Assembly: GCF_039503195.1 (NCBI RefSeq)
Contig: NZ_JBCJKP010000001.1
Location: 10,168,001 to 10,232,000 of the forward strand
Reading direction: 5' to 3'
Length of the DNA stretch: 64,000 nt
DNA from: Streptomyces mirabilis
GTDB taxonomy: Bacteria > Actinomycetota > Actinomycetes > Streptomycetales > Streptomycetaceae
In this document: one piece after another, positions 51,732-59,920 of the stretch
Layout: each line of letters opens with the position of its first letter
How positions within the stretch are numbered: the first letter of the stretch is position 1
Position numbers and translations under genes: made by a program
The notes under the pieces: model-generated
Seen by the model: only the letters and a program-made list of their open reading frames with translations
Told to the model about the DNA's origin: nothing
The model's database searches: none

Positions 51732-52199
51732 ATGAGCACACAGATGTACCTCGCCTACGACTACCCGCTGCTGAGCGTCTTCTGGAGCATGCTCTGGTTC
51801 TTCCTGTGGATCATGTGGTTCATCCTGCTGTTCCGGATCATCATCGACATCTTCCGTGACGACGAACTGGGTGGTTGGGCCAAGGCCGGCTGGCTCCTGT
51901 TCGTCATCCTCCTGCCCTTCCTGGGCGTCCTCGTCTACGTGATCGCCCGCGGCAAGAACATGGGTCGCCGAGAGGTGAATCAGGCCCGCGCGCAGCAGGA
52001 GGCCTTCGACTCCTACATCCGGCAGGCGGCCGGCACCGGAACCAGCAGCGTCGACGAACTCGCCAAGCTGTCCGAGATCCGCGCCCGTGGCGATATCACG
52101 GACGAGGAGTTCCGCAGGGCGAAGGAACTCGTCCTCAGCGGTCAAGGCCCGTCCAGCGGCCCGTCCAGCGGCTCGGGCACCGCCGCCTCCGGCCAGTGA
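51732..52199 (+). CDS. PLDc_N plus SHOCT domain membrane protein
   Basis: 155 residues. Two membrane helices (about 14-38 and 54-74) form a PLDc_N-like module (WAKAGWLLFVILLPFLGVLV). A linker and then a SHOCT domain follow (VDELAKLSEIRARGDITDEE, FRRAKELVLSG). SHOCT is a short oligomerisation helix pair found in many envelope proteins. GGAGGAG precedes ATG 51732. A Gly/Ser tail (SSGPSSGSG) ends the protein. It is commonly placed beside stress-response genes in Streptomyces. Confidence 0.85.
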   Translation: MSTQMYLAYDYPLLSVFWSMLWFFLWIMWFILLFRIIIDIFRDDELGGWAKAGWLLFVILLPFLGVLVYVIARGKNMGRREVNQARAQQEAFDSYIRQAAGTGTSSVDELAKLSEIRARGDITDEEFRRAKELVLSGQGPSSGPSSGSGTAASGQ

Positions 52200-52263
52200 G
52201 CGCCGGACGAGGCGACGCCGGGCAGCACGATGTCACCAGGTAGCACGATGACGGCGGGATCGC

Positions 52264-54606
52264 TCACAGGTGGAGGGTGAACCAGGTGGTCTTGCCGTCG
52301 TCGGTGGGTCGTACGCCCCAGTCGTCGGCGAGCGCGCGGACGAGGATCAGTCCGCGCCCGGATTCGTCGTCCTCGGCCGCGAAGCGGGGTTGGGGCAACT
52401 GCGGGCTGTGGTCGCCAACTTCGACCGTCAGGTCCAAGTCCGTCCGGCACACGTGCAGTCCGATGGGGCCCTGGGCGTGCTGAACGGCGTTGGTGAGGAC
52501 TTCTGAGAGCAGCAGCCGCGCGTCGTCGGCCTTGGTGGTGCAGCCCCACGAGGTGAGGGCCTTGCTGAGGAAGGCTCGGCCCTCGGGGACCGAGTCGGGG
52601 ACCGCCGGGAGGTCGAGGGAGACGGCGGCGAGCGGTGCGTCGGGCAGCCGAGTCAGCAGCAGGGTGACATCGTCGTTGTGGCCCTCGGCGTCGGGCAGCA
52701 AGGTGGTCAGGACGTGGTCGGCGGCCACTTCCAGGTCGGGGGCGGTGGTGAACAGGTCGCTCAGCGTGCTGGTGAGCTGGGAGAGCTGGTCCTCGATGTC
52801 GCTGCCGGGGGTTTCGATCAGTCCGTCGGTGTAGAGCACCAGGGTGGCGCCGGGCGGGATGACCGCGCTGCACTGCTGGTAGAGGACATCACCCACGCCG
52901 AGGGGCGCGTTGACAGGCGCGGGCAGCGCACGGGCGCCCTCGCCCGGGGTGGCCACCAGGGTGGGCAGATGTCCGGCGGAGCAGATCGTCACCGCACCCG
53001 CGTCGGCCGCGATCACCAGGTAGCAGCAGGTGACCAGTTGGTCCGGGACGTCGAGGTCGGTGACGGCCGCGTCGAGGGCCTGCATGAGCTGGCGGGGCTG
53101 CATACCGGTCTTGGCCAGGGCGTGTGCGGCGGAACGCAACTGGCCCATGACGGCGGCGGCTTCCAGCCCGCGTCCCATCACGTCGCCGATCAGGATGCCG
53201 ACGCGGCCGGCGCCCAGCGGGACCAGGTCGAACCAGTCGCCGCCCACCCCGGCCCCCTGGGTGGCGGGCCGGTAGCGGCTGGCGGTCGTGAGCCCTGGGA
53301 TGGCGGGCGGGGTGCCCATCAGACTGCGCTGCAGGGTCAGGGCGATGTGCCGCTGTTGTTCGTACAGGACGGTAAGCTCGGCTTCGGCCCGCTTGCGATC
53401 GCTGATGTCGCGGACGATGGCACAGGCGCCGATGACCTCGCCGTCGGGGGAACGGGTCGGCCACAGGGTGATGTCGACGTCGAGGAGGTCGCCGTGACGG
53501 GTGACCCGCAGTGTCTCGAAGTGCTCGACCCTCTCCCCGTTGCGCAACCGGTCCATCAGGAGGTCGATCTCGGGGCCGTGGTCGGGCGGGGCCAGCAGGG
53601 ACACGTGGCGGCCCATGACCTGGGCGCGTGTGTACCCGTAGAGGCGCTGGGCGGCGGCGTTCCAGTAGGTGATGTGCCCCTCGAGGGTCTTGGCGAGGAT
53701 CGCGTCCTGGGAGGACTCGACGAGGGCGGCCAGCTCGTTGATGCGTTCCTCGGCTGCCTTGCGGTCGCTGACGTCGCGGACGGCGGCGGAGACGAGGAGG
53801 CCGTCGGTGGTCTCCAGGGGGCTGAGGCTGATCTCGACGGGGAACTCGGTGCCGTCCTTGCGCAGGCCGTGGAGTTCGAGTCCGGCGCCCATGGGGCGCA
53901 CCTGGCGGTTGTTGGTGTATCCGGTCCGGTGCGTGGTGTGGTGGGTTCGGAAGCGGTCGGGTACGAGCAAGTCCACTGTTCGGCCGAGGAGTTCCTCGCG
54001 GCCGTAGCCGAAGAGTGCTTCCGTCTGGGCGTTGACGAGTCTGATCGTTCCGGTGTCGTCCACGATCACCATGGCGTCCGGCGCCGCCTCCAGCAATCCC
54101 CGGAACCGGTCCTCGGCTGCTTTGCGGTCGCTGACGTCGCGGACGGCGGCGGAGACGAGGAGGCCGTCGGTGGTCTCCAGGGGGCTGAGGCTGATCTCGA
54201 CGGGGAACTCGGTGCCGTCCTTGCGGAGACCGTGGAGTTCGAGTCCGGCGCCCATGGGGCGCACCTGACGGTTTGCGGCGTAGGCGGAGCGGTGCAGTGA
54301 GTGGTGGGTTCGGAAGCGGTCGGGTACGAGCAAGTCCACCGTTCGGCCGAGGAGTTCCTCGCGGCCGTAGCCGAAGAGCGCTTCCGTCTGGGCGTTGACG
54401 AGTGTGATCGTCCCGGTGTCGTCCACGATGATCATGGCGTCGGGCGCCGCTTCCAGGAGCCCCCGAAACCTGTCCTCGGCGCCTCCCGAACGGCCACCGC
54501 ACTCCCTGGCACACGATGTCGACGCCGTGCAGCCGGACGCCGGGTCCGGTGCGACCGCAGCCGAATTGATCGTTTCTCCCACGTTCGCCCCCCACAGACC
54601 CTCCAC
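52264..54606 (-). CDS. Triple-PAS SpoIIE-type PP2C phosphatase with anti-sigma HATPase domain
   Basis: About 780 residues. Three PAS domains lie at about 44-160, 165-281 and 287-405; the first two are nearly identical (each DRFRGLLEAAPDAM...). A SpoIIE/PP2C phosphatase domain follows at about 425-640 (GAGVGGDWFDLVPLG, VGILIGDVMGRGLEAA, LVLYTDGLIETPG). An RsbW-like HATPase lies at about 655-780 (LLLSEVLTNAVQHAQG, GRGLILVRALADDWGV). This layout joins signal input, anti-anti-sigma dephosphorylation and anti-sigma kinase in one protein. GTG 54606 has AAGGACC before it. It is probably partnered with the similar gene upstream. Confidence 0.92.
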   Translation of the reverse strand: MEGLWGANVGETINSAAVAPDPASGCTASTSCARECGGRSGGAEDRFRGLLEAAPDAMIIVDDTGTITLVNAQTEALFGYGREELLGRTVDLLVPDRFRTHHSLHRSAYAANRQVRPMGAGLELHGLRKDGTEFPVEISLSPLETTDGLLVSAAVRDVSDRKAAEDRFRGLLEAAPDAMVIVDDTGTIRLVNAQTEALFGYGREELLGRTVDLLVPDRFRTHHTTHRTGYTNNRQVRPMGAGLELHGLRKDGTEFPVEISLSPLETTDGLLVSAAVRDVSDRKAAEERINELAALVESSQDAILAKTLEGHITYWNAAAQRLYGYTRAQVMGRHVSLLAPPDHGPEIDLLMDRLRNGERVEHFETLRVTRHGDLLDVDITLWPTRSPDGEVIGACAIVRDISDRKRAEAELTVLYEQQRHIALTLQRSLMGTPPAIPGLTTASRYRPATQGAGVGGDWFDLVPLGAGRVGILIGDVMGRGLEAAAVMGQLRSAAHALAKTGMQPRQLMQALDAAVTDLDVPDQLVTCCYLVIAADAGAVTICSAGHLPTLVATPGEGARALPAPVNAPLGVGDVLYQQCSAVIPPGATLVLYTDGLIETPGSDIEDQLSQLTSTLSDLFTTAPDLEVAADHVLTTLLPDAEGHNDDVTLLLTRLPDAPLAAVSLDLPAVPDSVPEGRAFLSKALTSWGCTTKADDARLLLSEVLTNAVQHAQGPIGLHVCRTDLDLTVEVGDHSPQLPQPRFAAEDDESGRGLILVRALADDWGVRPTDDGKTTWFTLHL
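53752..54477 (-). repeat. 363-bp tandem duplication encoding PAS1 and PAS2
   Basis: The DNA for residues 44-164 recurs for residues 165-285, 121 codons each. The copies keep long identical runs (for example GAGACGAGGAGGCCGTCGGT appears in both) and differ mainly at the 3' half of each PAS. The similarity at DNA level implies a recent duplication. Confidence 0.85.
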
Positions 54607-54739
54607 ACGAGGTCCTTCGGGCCATCTCAGCGCACTTGGGTCACGATCACTCGGGCATGTCTCATTCTGGCCGCACCGCGGTCGATCGTGTCTGCGGTGA
54701 GCGCGGGCTTCGTCCGTCTGCGGACATGTTCGGTCGCCG

Positions 54740-57184
54740 CTACGTGCGCTCGTGCTGGATGTCGATCTCCGCCCAGATGGACTTCCCTCCGGGCAGGTGG
54801 CGCGTGCCCCAACGCTCGGCGAACTGGGCCACGAGCAACAACCCGCGCCCGCCCTCGTCGAAGGTGCGGGCCCGCCGCATGTGCGGGGCGGTACTGCTGC
54901 CGTCGGAGACCTCGCAGATCAGCACGGTGTCCTGGATCAGGCGTAGCTGAATGGGAGGGCCGCCGTAGCGGATCGCGTTGGTGACCAGCTCGCTCACCAC
55001 CAACTCTGCGGTGAAGGAGACCTCCTGCAGTCCCCACTTCGCCAGGCGACGGGAGACCTCGCCGCGCGCGCCCGCCACGGCGGCCGGGTCGGCAGGCAGG
55101 TCCCAGGTGGCGACCCGGCCCGAGTCGAGGGTGCGAGTGCGGGCGACGAGCAGGGCGACGTCGTCCGACGGCTGCGCGGGGAGCAGGGTCTGGACCAGGT
55201 CGTCGCAGAGGGCCTCCAGCGAGTGAGCGGGCCGCTCCAGGCGCCGGCGCAGCAGGGCCATGCCCTTGCCGAGGTCGTGTTCGGGGACCTCGACGAGACC
55301 GTCCGTGTACAGCGCGAGCAGACTGCCACGGGGCACCTCCCATTCGACGGCTTCGAAAGGCAGCCCGCCCACTCCGAGCGGGGGGCCGACCGGCAGGTCG
55401 ACGAACTCCGCCGTGCCGTCGGGCGTGACCACGGCGGGTGGGGGATGGCCCGCCCCGGCGGCGGTGCAGCGGCGCGCGACCGGGTCGTAGACCAGGTACA
55501 GACAGGTGGCGATGACATCGGTGATGTTGTCGAGCTCCGGGTCCCCCGTGCCCATGCTCTCCTCCGCCCTGAGATGGGTGACCAGGTCGTCCAGATGGAC
55601 GAGGAGCTCCTCGGGAGGCAGGTCGACGTCCGCCAGGGTGCGTACCGCGGTCCGCAGGCGGCCCATGGTGGCGGAGGCGTGCAGACCGTGGCCGACCACG
55701 TCTCCGACGACCAGGGCGACCCGGGCCCCCGACAGGGGAATCACGTCGAACCAGTCGCCGCCCAGCCCGGCCCGGGAGCGAGCCGGCAGGTAGCGATGCG
55801 CCACCTCCACGGCCTCCTGGGCGGCGAGCCGCTGCGGAAGCAGACTTCGTTGCAGAGCCAGGGCGGTGGTCCGCTCCAGGGTGTACCGGCGGGCGTTGTC
55901 CACGGCCACGGCGGCGCGTGCGGCGATCTCCTCCGCGAGAAGCAGATCGTCATCGTTGAAGGGGTCCTGGCGCTGGTGGCGGACGAGTACGGCCACCCCG
56001 AGCGTGATGCCGCGGGCGCGCAGTGGGACGACCATGAGCGAGTGCATTCCGAAGGCGCGGACCTTCACCGCGCGCTCGGGGTCGGCGGTCCGCCAGCTCT
56101 CGACGGCTTCGTCCAGGGTGCTGTGCAGCGAGGAATGCCCTGTCAGAAGGCAGTTGGCGGGCGGCGAGGAATCCGGGTAGTAGTCGACATCTCCCGTCTG
56201 GATCAACGACTCGGGGACGCCGGGAAGGACGGACTGCTGCGCGGCGCGGCGCAGACCGATGGAGCCCTCGACCAGGGGCCTGGGCTCGATACCGCGGAAC
56301 AGCGAGTCCAGCAGGTCGATACTGATGAAGTCGGCGAGCCGGCCCACCGCGACGTCGGCCATCTCCTGAGCGGTACGCGTCACGTCGAGCGTGCTGCCCA
56401 CCTGTGCGCTGACGTCGTTCAGCAGGGCAAGCCGTTCCCGGGCCCGGTGCTGCTCGGTGTCGTCGAGCGCGACGACCTGTACGTGTCGCACCTCACCTGC
56501 GGGGTTCCTGACGGGGGACACGGTGATGGCCCAGTACCTTCCGTGGGCTCCGGGCCGGGGTGGGCCGTGTACGTGAAAGAGCTCCGGTTCCCCCGTCTTG
56601 AACACCCGGCGCATCCCCTCTTCGACCGTGGTGCAGATATGGGGCGGCAGGATGTCGGTGACACGCCGACCGCGCATCTGCCGCTCCGTGAGCCCCAGTT
56701 GGCGAATCGCGCCGGCGCTGCCCCGCAGGGCCCGCAAATCGGAGTCGTAGATCATCACAGGAAGGTGGCTCTGGGCGAAGGCTTCCTCCGCCGTCGCCTC
56801 GTCCTTGGCCGGGTGTGGCTTCTGACCCGTACGCGGCCGGCGCGGCGGCGTGGCCACGATGAGCCATTGCGGGTTGCCCTCACGGTCGAGTGACGGGTAC
56901 GCCCGCAGCTCGGCTTCCGTGAGATGGCCGTCGCGGTGCCGCAGCGGGGTCGTCCCGCCGCGTCCCTCAAGTAGCGCGGAGAAGTCCACCGGGGCGTCGG
57001 CGGCGCGGCCGAACAGACGCGCCGCGGGACGCCCTACGACGTCCTGGTACGGGTATCCGAGCAACCGCTGCGCGCCGATACTCCACCCCGTCACGGTCCC
57101 CCGCGCGTCGACGACCGCCGTGGCCGAGGTGACCGGGTCCGGAAGCTGACCGAGGCCGTTTCCCAGGGGGCCGGCATTCTCCAT
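54740..57184 (-). CDS. PAS-GAF-SpoIIE phosphatase with HATPase domain
   Basis: About 814 residues. Two PAS domains lie at about 15-110 and 135-250 (VVDARGTVTGWSIGAQRLLG, LPVMIYDSDLRALRGSAG), then a GAF domain at about 265-440, a SpoIIE/PP2C domain at about 465-670 (GLGGDWFDVIPLS, VALVVGDVVGHGLHAS, LLALYTDGLVEVPE) and a C-terminal RsbW-like HATPase (ELVVSELVTNAIRYGG, GRGLLLVAQFAERWGT). Such proteins control sigma-B-like stress sigma factors by partner-switching. It lies 133 bp upstream of another protein of the same class on the same strand. The target STAS antagonist is not in the window. Confidence 0.92.
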   Translation of the reverse strand: MENAGPLGNGLGQLPDPVTSATAVVDARGTVTGWSIGAQRLLGYPYQDVVGRPAARLFGRAADAPVDFSALLEGRGGTTPLRHRDGHLTEAELRAYPSLDREGNPQWLIVATPPRRPRTGQKPHPAKDEATAEEAFAQSHLPVMIYDSDLRALRGSAGAIRQLGLTERQMRGRRVTDILPPHICTTVEEGMRRVFKTGEPELFHVHGPPRPGAHGRYWAITVSPVRNPAGEVRHVQVVALDDTEQHRARERLALLNDVSAQVGSTLDVTRTAQEMADVAVGRLADFISIDLLDSLFRGIEPRPLVEGSIGLRRAAQQSVLPGVPESLIQTGDVDYYPDSSPPANCLLTGHSSLHSTLDEAVESWRTADPERAVKVRAFGMHSLMVVPLRARGITLGVAVLVRHQRQDPFNDDDLLLAEEIAARAAVAVDNARRYTLERTTALALQRSLLPQRLAAQEAVEVAHRYLPARSRAGLGGDWFDVIPLSGARVALVVGDVVGHGLHASATMGRLRTAVRTLADVDLPPEELLVHLDDLVTHLRAEESMGTGDPELDNITDVIATCLYLVYDPVARRCTAAGAGHPPPAVVTPDGTAEFVDLPVGPPLGVGGLPFEAVEWEVPRGSLLALYTDGLVEVPEHDLGKGMALLRRRLERPAHSLEALCDDLVQTLLPAQPSDDVALLVARTRTLDSGRVATWDLPADPAAVAGARGEVSRRLAKWGLQEVSFTAELVVSELVTNAIRYGGPPIQLRLIQDTVLICEVSDGSSTAPHMRRARTFDEGGRGLLLVAQFAERWGTRHLPGGKSIWAEIDIQHERT

Positions 57185-57384
57185 GTCCCATCATCGCCCA
57201 TCCTGTCCCCCGGGAACTCTCGGGTTCTGGGGAGACGAAGCAGAGAGGCCGCAGGTCGGCGGAACGTCGCATCCCGTCGCGTCGGTTCCTTCCCCCACTT
57301 GTATCTCTCCTTGAGTGCACACGCAGGTCGGCGTCCAGTCCCCCGCGCGCCGGAAGGCTCGGAGGTGCTGCCGCGCCGCGCCGG

Positions 57385-58086
57385 TCAAGGCGACAGTTGG
57401 GTGTGGCGCGGTGACTCGGCGTACAGGCCTTCGGAGGTGTCGTCCGTCCGGTGGCTCAGCTGTTCGGTGACGTCCACGACTCCGTCCACGCCTTGGCACA
57501 TCCGCACGGCGACCGGGATGAGGGATTTCCGTTCGACGCTTCCCGCCAAGGAGACCCGGCCGTCCACGACCCGCACGGTCACCGAGTCGGGCGCGATGCC
57601 CAGGGTGCGGACCAGCACGTCCCCGGAGATCTCCTCGCGAATGGCACTGTCACCGCGCAGGAACACGCGCAGCAGGTCGGCGCGGCTGATCAGCCCGACC
57701 AGCCGGTCCGCTTCGTCCACCACCGGCAGCCGCTTGACGCGGTGGCGCTCCATCACCTGCGCGGCCTCCACCACCGTCCACTGCGGCCGGGCCGTGATGG
57801 CCGGGCTGTTCATGAGCCCTCGGGCGGTGGTCGCCTCCTGCTTGGTCCGGTCGGCGGGGCGCGGGTGCAGGACCGGCAGCAGTCCTGCGGGGTCCAGCTG
57901 ACCCGCCTCCTTGCGCAGCAGATCCGCCTCGGACACCACGCCCACGGGCCGGTCGTCGGCGTCCACGACGGGTATCGCCGTGATGTCGTACTCGGCCAGC
58001 AGTTTGGCGATGTCCTTGAACCCGGTGTCCTCCCGCACTCGTACGACCGAAGTGGTCATCAGATCGCTCACCATCCGGTGCCGCAT
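57385..58086 (-). CDS. CBS domain pair plus BON domain protein
   Basis: 233 residues. Two CBS motifs at about 7-60 and 95-150 (MTTSVVRVREDTGFKDIAKL, LPVVDEADRLVGLISRADLL) form a Bateman module that binds adenosyl ligands. The BON domain follows at about 155-215 (GIAPDSVTVRVVDGRVSLAG, VVDVTEQL). ATG 58086 has AGGAGGCGG six bases upstream. In actinobacteria this protein type accompanies stress and dormancy genes; here it lies next to an Acg-like nitroreductase. The ligand is unknown. Confidence 0.9.
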   Translation of the reverse strand: MRHRMVSDLMTTSVVRVREDTGFKDIAKLLAEYDITAIPVVDADDRPVGVVSEADLLRKEAGQLDPAGLLPVLHPRPADRTKQEATTARGLMNSPAITARPQWTVVEAAQVMERHRVKRLPVVDEADRLVGLISRADLLRVFLRGDSAIREEISGDVLVRTLGIAPDSVTVRVVDGRVSLAGSVERKSLIPVAVRMCQGVDGVVDVTEQLSHRTDDTSEGLYAESPRHTQLSP

Positions 58087-58153
58087 GACTTCCGCCTCCT
58101 TCGTCACGTGCGTTCCCCCTCCACTGTGCGGTGTTCTCGGCCGTCGCCCCCAT

Positions 58154-58187
58154 GGGCCGGTCGGCCCCGGCCACGGCCGACCGGCCC
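58154..58187 (-). terminator. Terminator after the nitroreductase gene
   Basis: GGGCCGGTCGGCC (58154-58166) pairs perfectly with 58175-58187, 13 bp with an 8-nt loop, 24 bp past the nitroreductase stop. Confidence 0.75.
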
Positions 58188-58211
58188 GGGGAGAGGCGAA
58201 TTCGTCCTCGG

Positions 58212-59219
58212 TCAGTACCTGTCTCCCTGAGGGACGGCGCCGTCGAGTTCGAGGAAGAGCCGCGGTGCGCGACGGGGCGTGGGAGGCCCTTCCGGGCCGT
58301 AGCCGAAGCGGATGAGCATCTGTACATGGTCGAAGGGGGATGTCTCGGGGCGCAGGTCGTCGCGGAGGTCGGTCCACTCCAGAGCCTGGTGGAGGAGGGA
58401 GGTGCGTAGACCGTGGGCCGTGGCGACGAGCAGGACGTATTCGAGCGCCTGTCCGGCCCGGAGCCAGTCGGCGCGCCGGTCGTGGCCGGTGCGGAGCGAC
58501 GCGAGCGCGGGTGTCCGTTCGAAGGGCCGGGCCGGCAGTCGGTCCAGGGATCGCCGTGCGCTGAAATCACGCATGGGAAGCTGCTCGAAGGTGTCCTGCG
58601 GCCCCAGTGCCGCGGAGGGGATGCCCGTGTCTTCGGCCCCGTCGCGGCTCGACCAGCGGCGGCTTTCGGCGCTGCGTGCCGGGTCGGCGTGGTTGCGGCG
58701 CTCCGCTTCGGTGGTGATCCGCAGCAGCCGCGCCGTCTCACGCGGGCCGGTGACGGCGAGCGTGGCGCCTTCGGCCCGGGCGGCTTCGGCGAGTTCGTGG
58801 CGAACGGACACGGGAACGGGCTGAACGCCGAAGGGGAAGCGGCTGCTGTGCCGGTGCCAGATGGCCTCGTACAGGTCGTCGCCGTGGAGCGTGCGGGTGC
58901 TGGTGCGCCCAGTGATGTGCACCGAGGCGAGCAGATCTGGGTGGCGGGGATCAGGGAGCAGCCGAGTGACCGGCTTCCAACCGAAGTGGCTCACCGCGAC
59001 CCGCAGGTTGAACAGGGCCGCGCCGGCGGCGATGTGCAGGGCCCGGCCGTGCGGATCCTCGTGCGGAAGCCCCCGCCCGACGGCGGCGTGGATCTCCACG
59101 GTGGTCGATTCGGTGTCGAGGCGGAAGCGCCAGGGCTGCGTGTTGTGCATCGAGGGCGCGGCGACAGCCGCAGCGATCAGCTTCTCCAACGCCGACGAGT
59201 CCAGATACGTGCCGGACAT
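58212..59219 (-). CDS. Acg-like nitroreductase family protein
   Basis: About 335 residues. The Acg/Rv2032 group of nitroreductase-like proteins is recognised by AAAVAAPSMHNTQPWRFRLD, LHIAAGAALFNLRVAVSHFG and, near the C-terminus, AGQALEYVLLVATAHGLRTS. In Acg the FMN pocket is occluded by a lid, so many members are thought to bind but not turn over substrate. ATG 59219 has GGAGGAGG upstream. In mycobacteria this group belongs to the DosR dormancy regulon; a matching role here is inferred from the CBS-BON, Hsp20 remnant and hemerythrin-ATPase neighbours. Confidence 0.88.
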   Translation of the reverse strand: MSGTYLDSSALEKLIAAAVAAPSMHNTQPWRFRLDTESTTVEIHAAVGRGLPHEDPHGRALHIAAGAALFNLRVAVSHFGWKPVTRLLPDPRHPDLLASVHITGRTSTRTLHGDDLYEAIWHRHSSRFPFGVQPVPVSVRHELAEAARAEGATLAVTGPRETARLLRITTEAERRNHADPARSAESRRWSSRDGAEDTGIPSAALGPQDTFEQLPMRDFSARRSLDRLPARPFERTPALASLRTGHDRRADWLRAGQALEYVLLVATAHGLRTSLLHQALEWTDLRDDLRPETSPFDHVQMLIRFGYGPEGPPTPRRAPRLFLELDGAVPQGDRY

Positions 59220-59469
59220 GAGGGCCTCCTCCCGGACGAGGCGAGCTGCGGGGCTTGCGATGTTCTGAGCCTGCTGCCGTCGGCGGAGCGGGGCGAAGGG
59301 GCCGTCCGGCCCCAACCTGAGGCTGTGTGGGTACCGGCATCGGGCAGCGGTGCCGGGTGATCCTCTGCGGACCGGAGGTTGGCGTCCCGGTGGGGTGCCC
59401 GGTCGGTCCAGCCGCGGTCGGGTCCGGCTGCGCCACGCTGGAAGCGGCCGACAAGCGAGGGAGGAAGAA

Positions 59470-59722
59470 ATGAGCGGGATCATCGGGCGGCTGCCGGTGC
59501 CCGATCTGTTGGGCCGGGTCGAAGCCGGACTTCCCGCCGTGCACCCGATTCCGGGGCTGCACGGCATTCGTATCGCGCGGCACCTCACGGACGGATGTGC
59601 CGCGGGCCGGGGCGAAGGCCGCCGAGGCTATTGCGGGGTACTGGGGCGGTGTCCGTACCGTCAGCGTTCCGGTGCCGGAGACGAAGACTGGCAGCGGGAC
59701 GATCCCCGTGCATCACGTCTGA
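59470..59722 (+). pseudogene. Hsp20/alpha-crystallin gene collapsed by internal deletion
   Basis: ATG 59470 (GAGGAAGAA upstream) opens with SGIIGRLPVPDLLGRVEAGL and HGIRIARHLTDG, a common N-terminus of Streptomyces Hsp20 proteins. In another frame the reading ends with VRTVSVPVPETKTGSGTIPV and a stop at 59720, the usual Hsp20 C-terminal strand and tail with the IPV motif. The alpha-crystallin core of some 80 residues between them is missing. The remnant cannot be a chaperone. Confidence 0.6.
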
Positions 59723-59832
59723 ACACCGGTTCACCGTGTGCGGTCGGGAGACTCTCAGGACCGCGCACACCACTGCCCGGGGTCGGCCCGGCACCCGTCA
59801 CCCGCCCTCCTGGCCCCCTCCGAGTCCTCCCG

Positions 59833-59888
59833 CCCACGGGCGTCCCGCCGCGAGGGCCGGTCGGCCCTCGCGGCGGGACGCCCGTGGG
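59833..59888. repeat. 27-bp perfect hairpin upstream of the SulP gene
   Basis: Arms 59833-59859 and 59862-59888 pair perfectly with only two bases between them, forming the strongest hairpin in the window. It lies 32 bp before the SulP start and 110 bp after the Hsp20 remnant. It could terminate the upstream transcript, insulate the SulP promoter or bind a dimeric regulator. Confidence 0.75.
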
Positions 59889-59920
59889 GCGATGCTGAGG
59901 GGGGTGACGAAGGGAGCCCC

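Noticed and set aside
52678..54300. 540-codon plus-strand frame opposite the SpoIIE gene
   Set aside because: Its repeats are only the complement of the duplicated PAS coding DNA.
59298..59313. GGGGCCGTCCGGCCCC upstream of the Acg-like gene as a DosR-type box
   Set aside because: The spacing and flanks do not fit a DosR/OsdR consensus well and such GC-rich dyads are common here.
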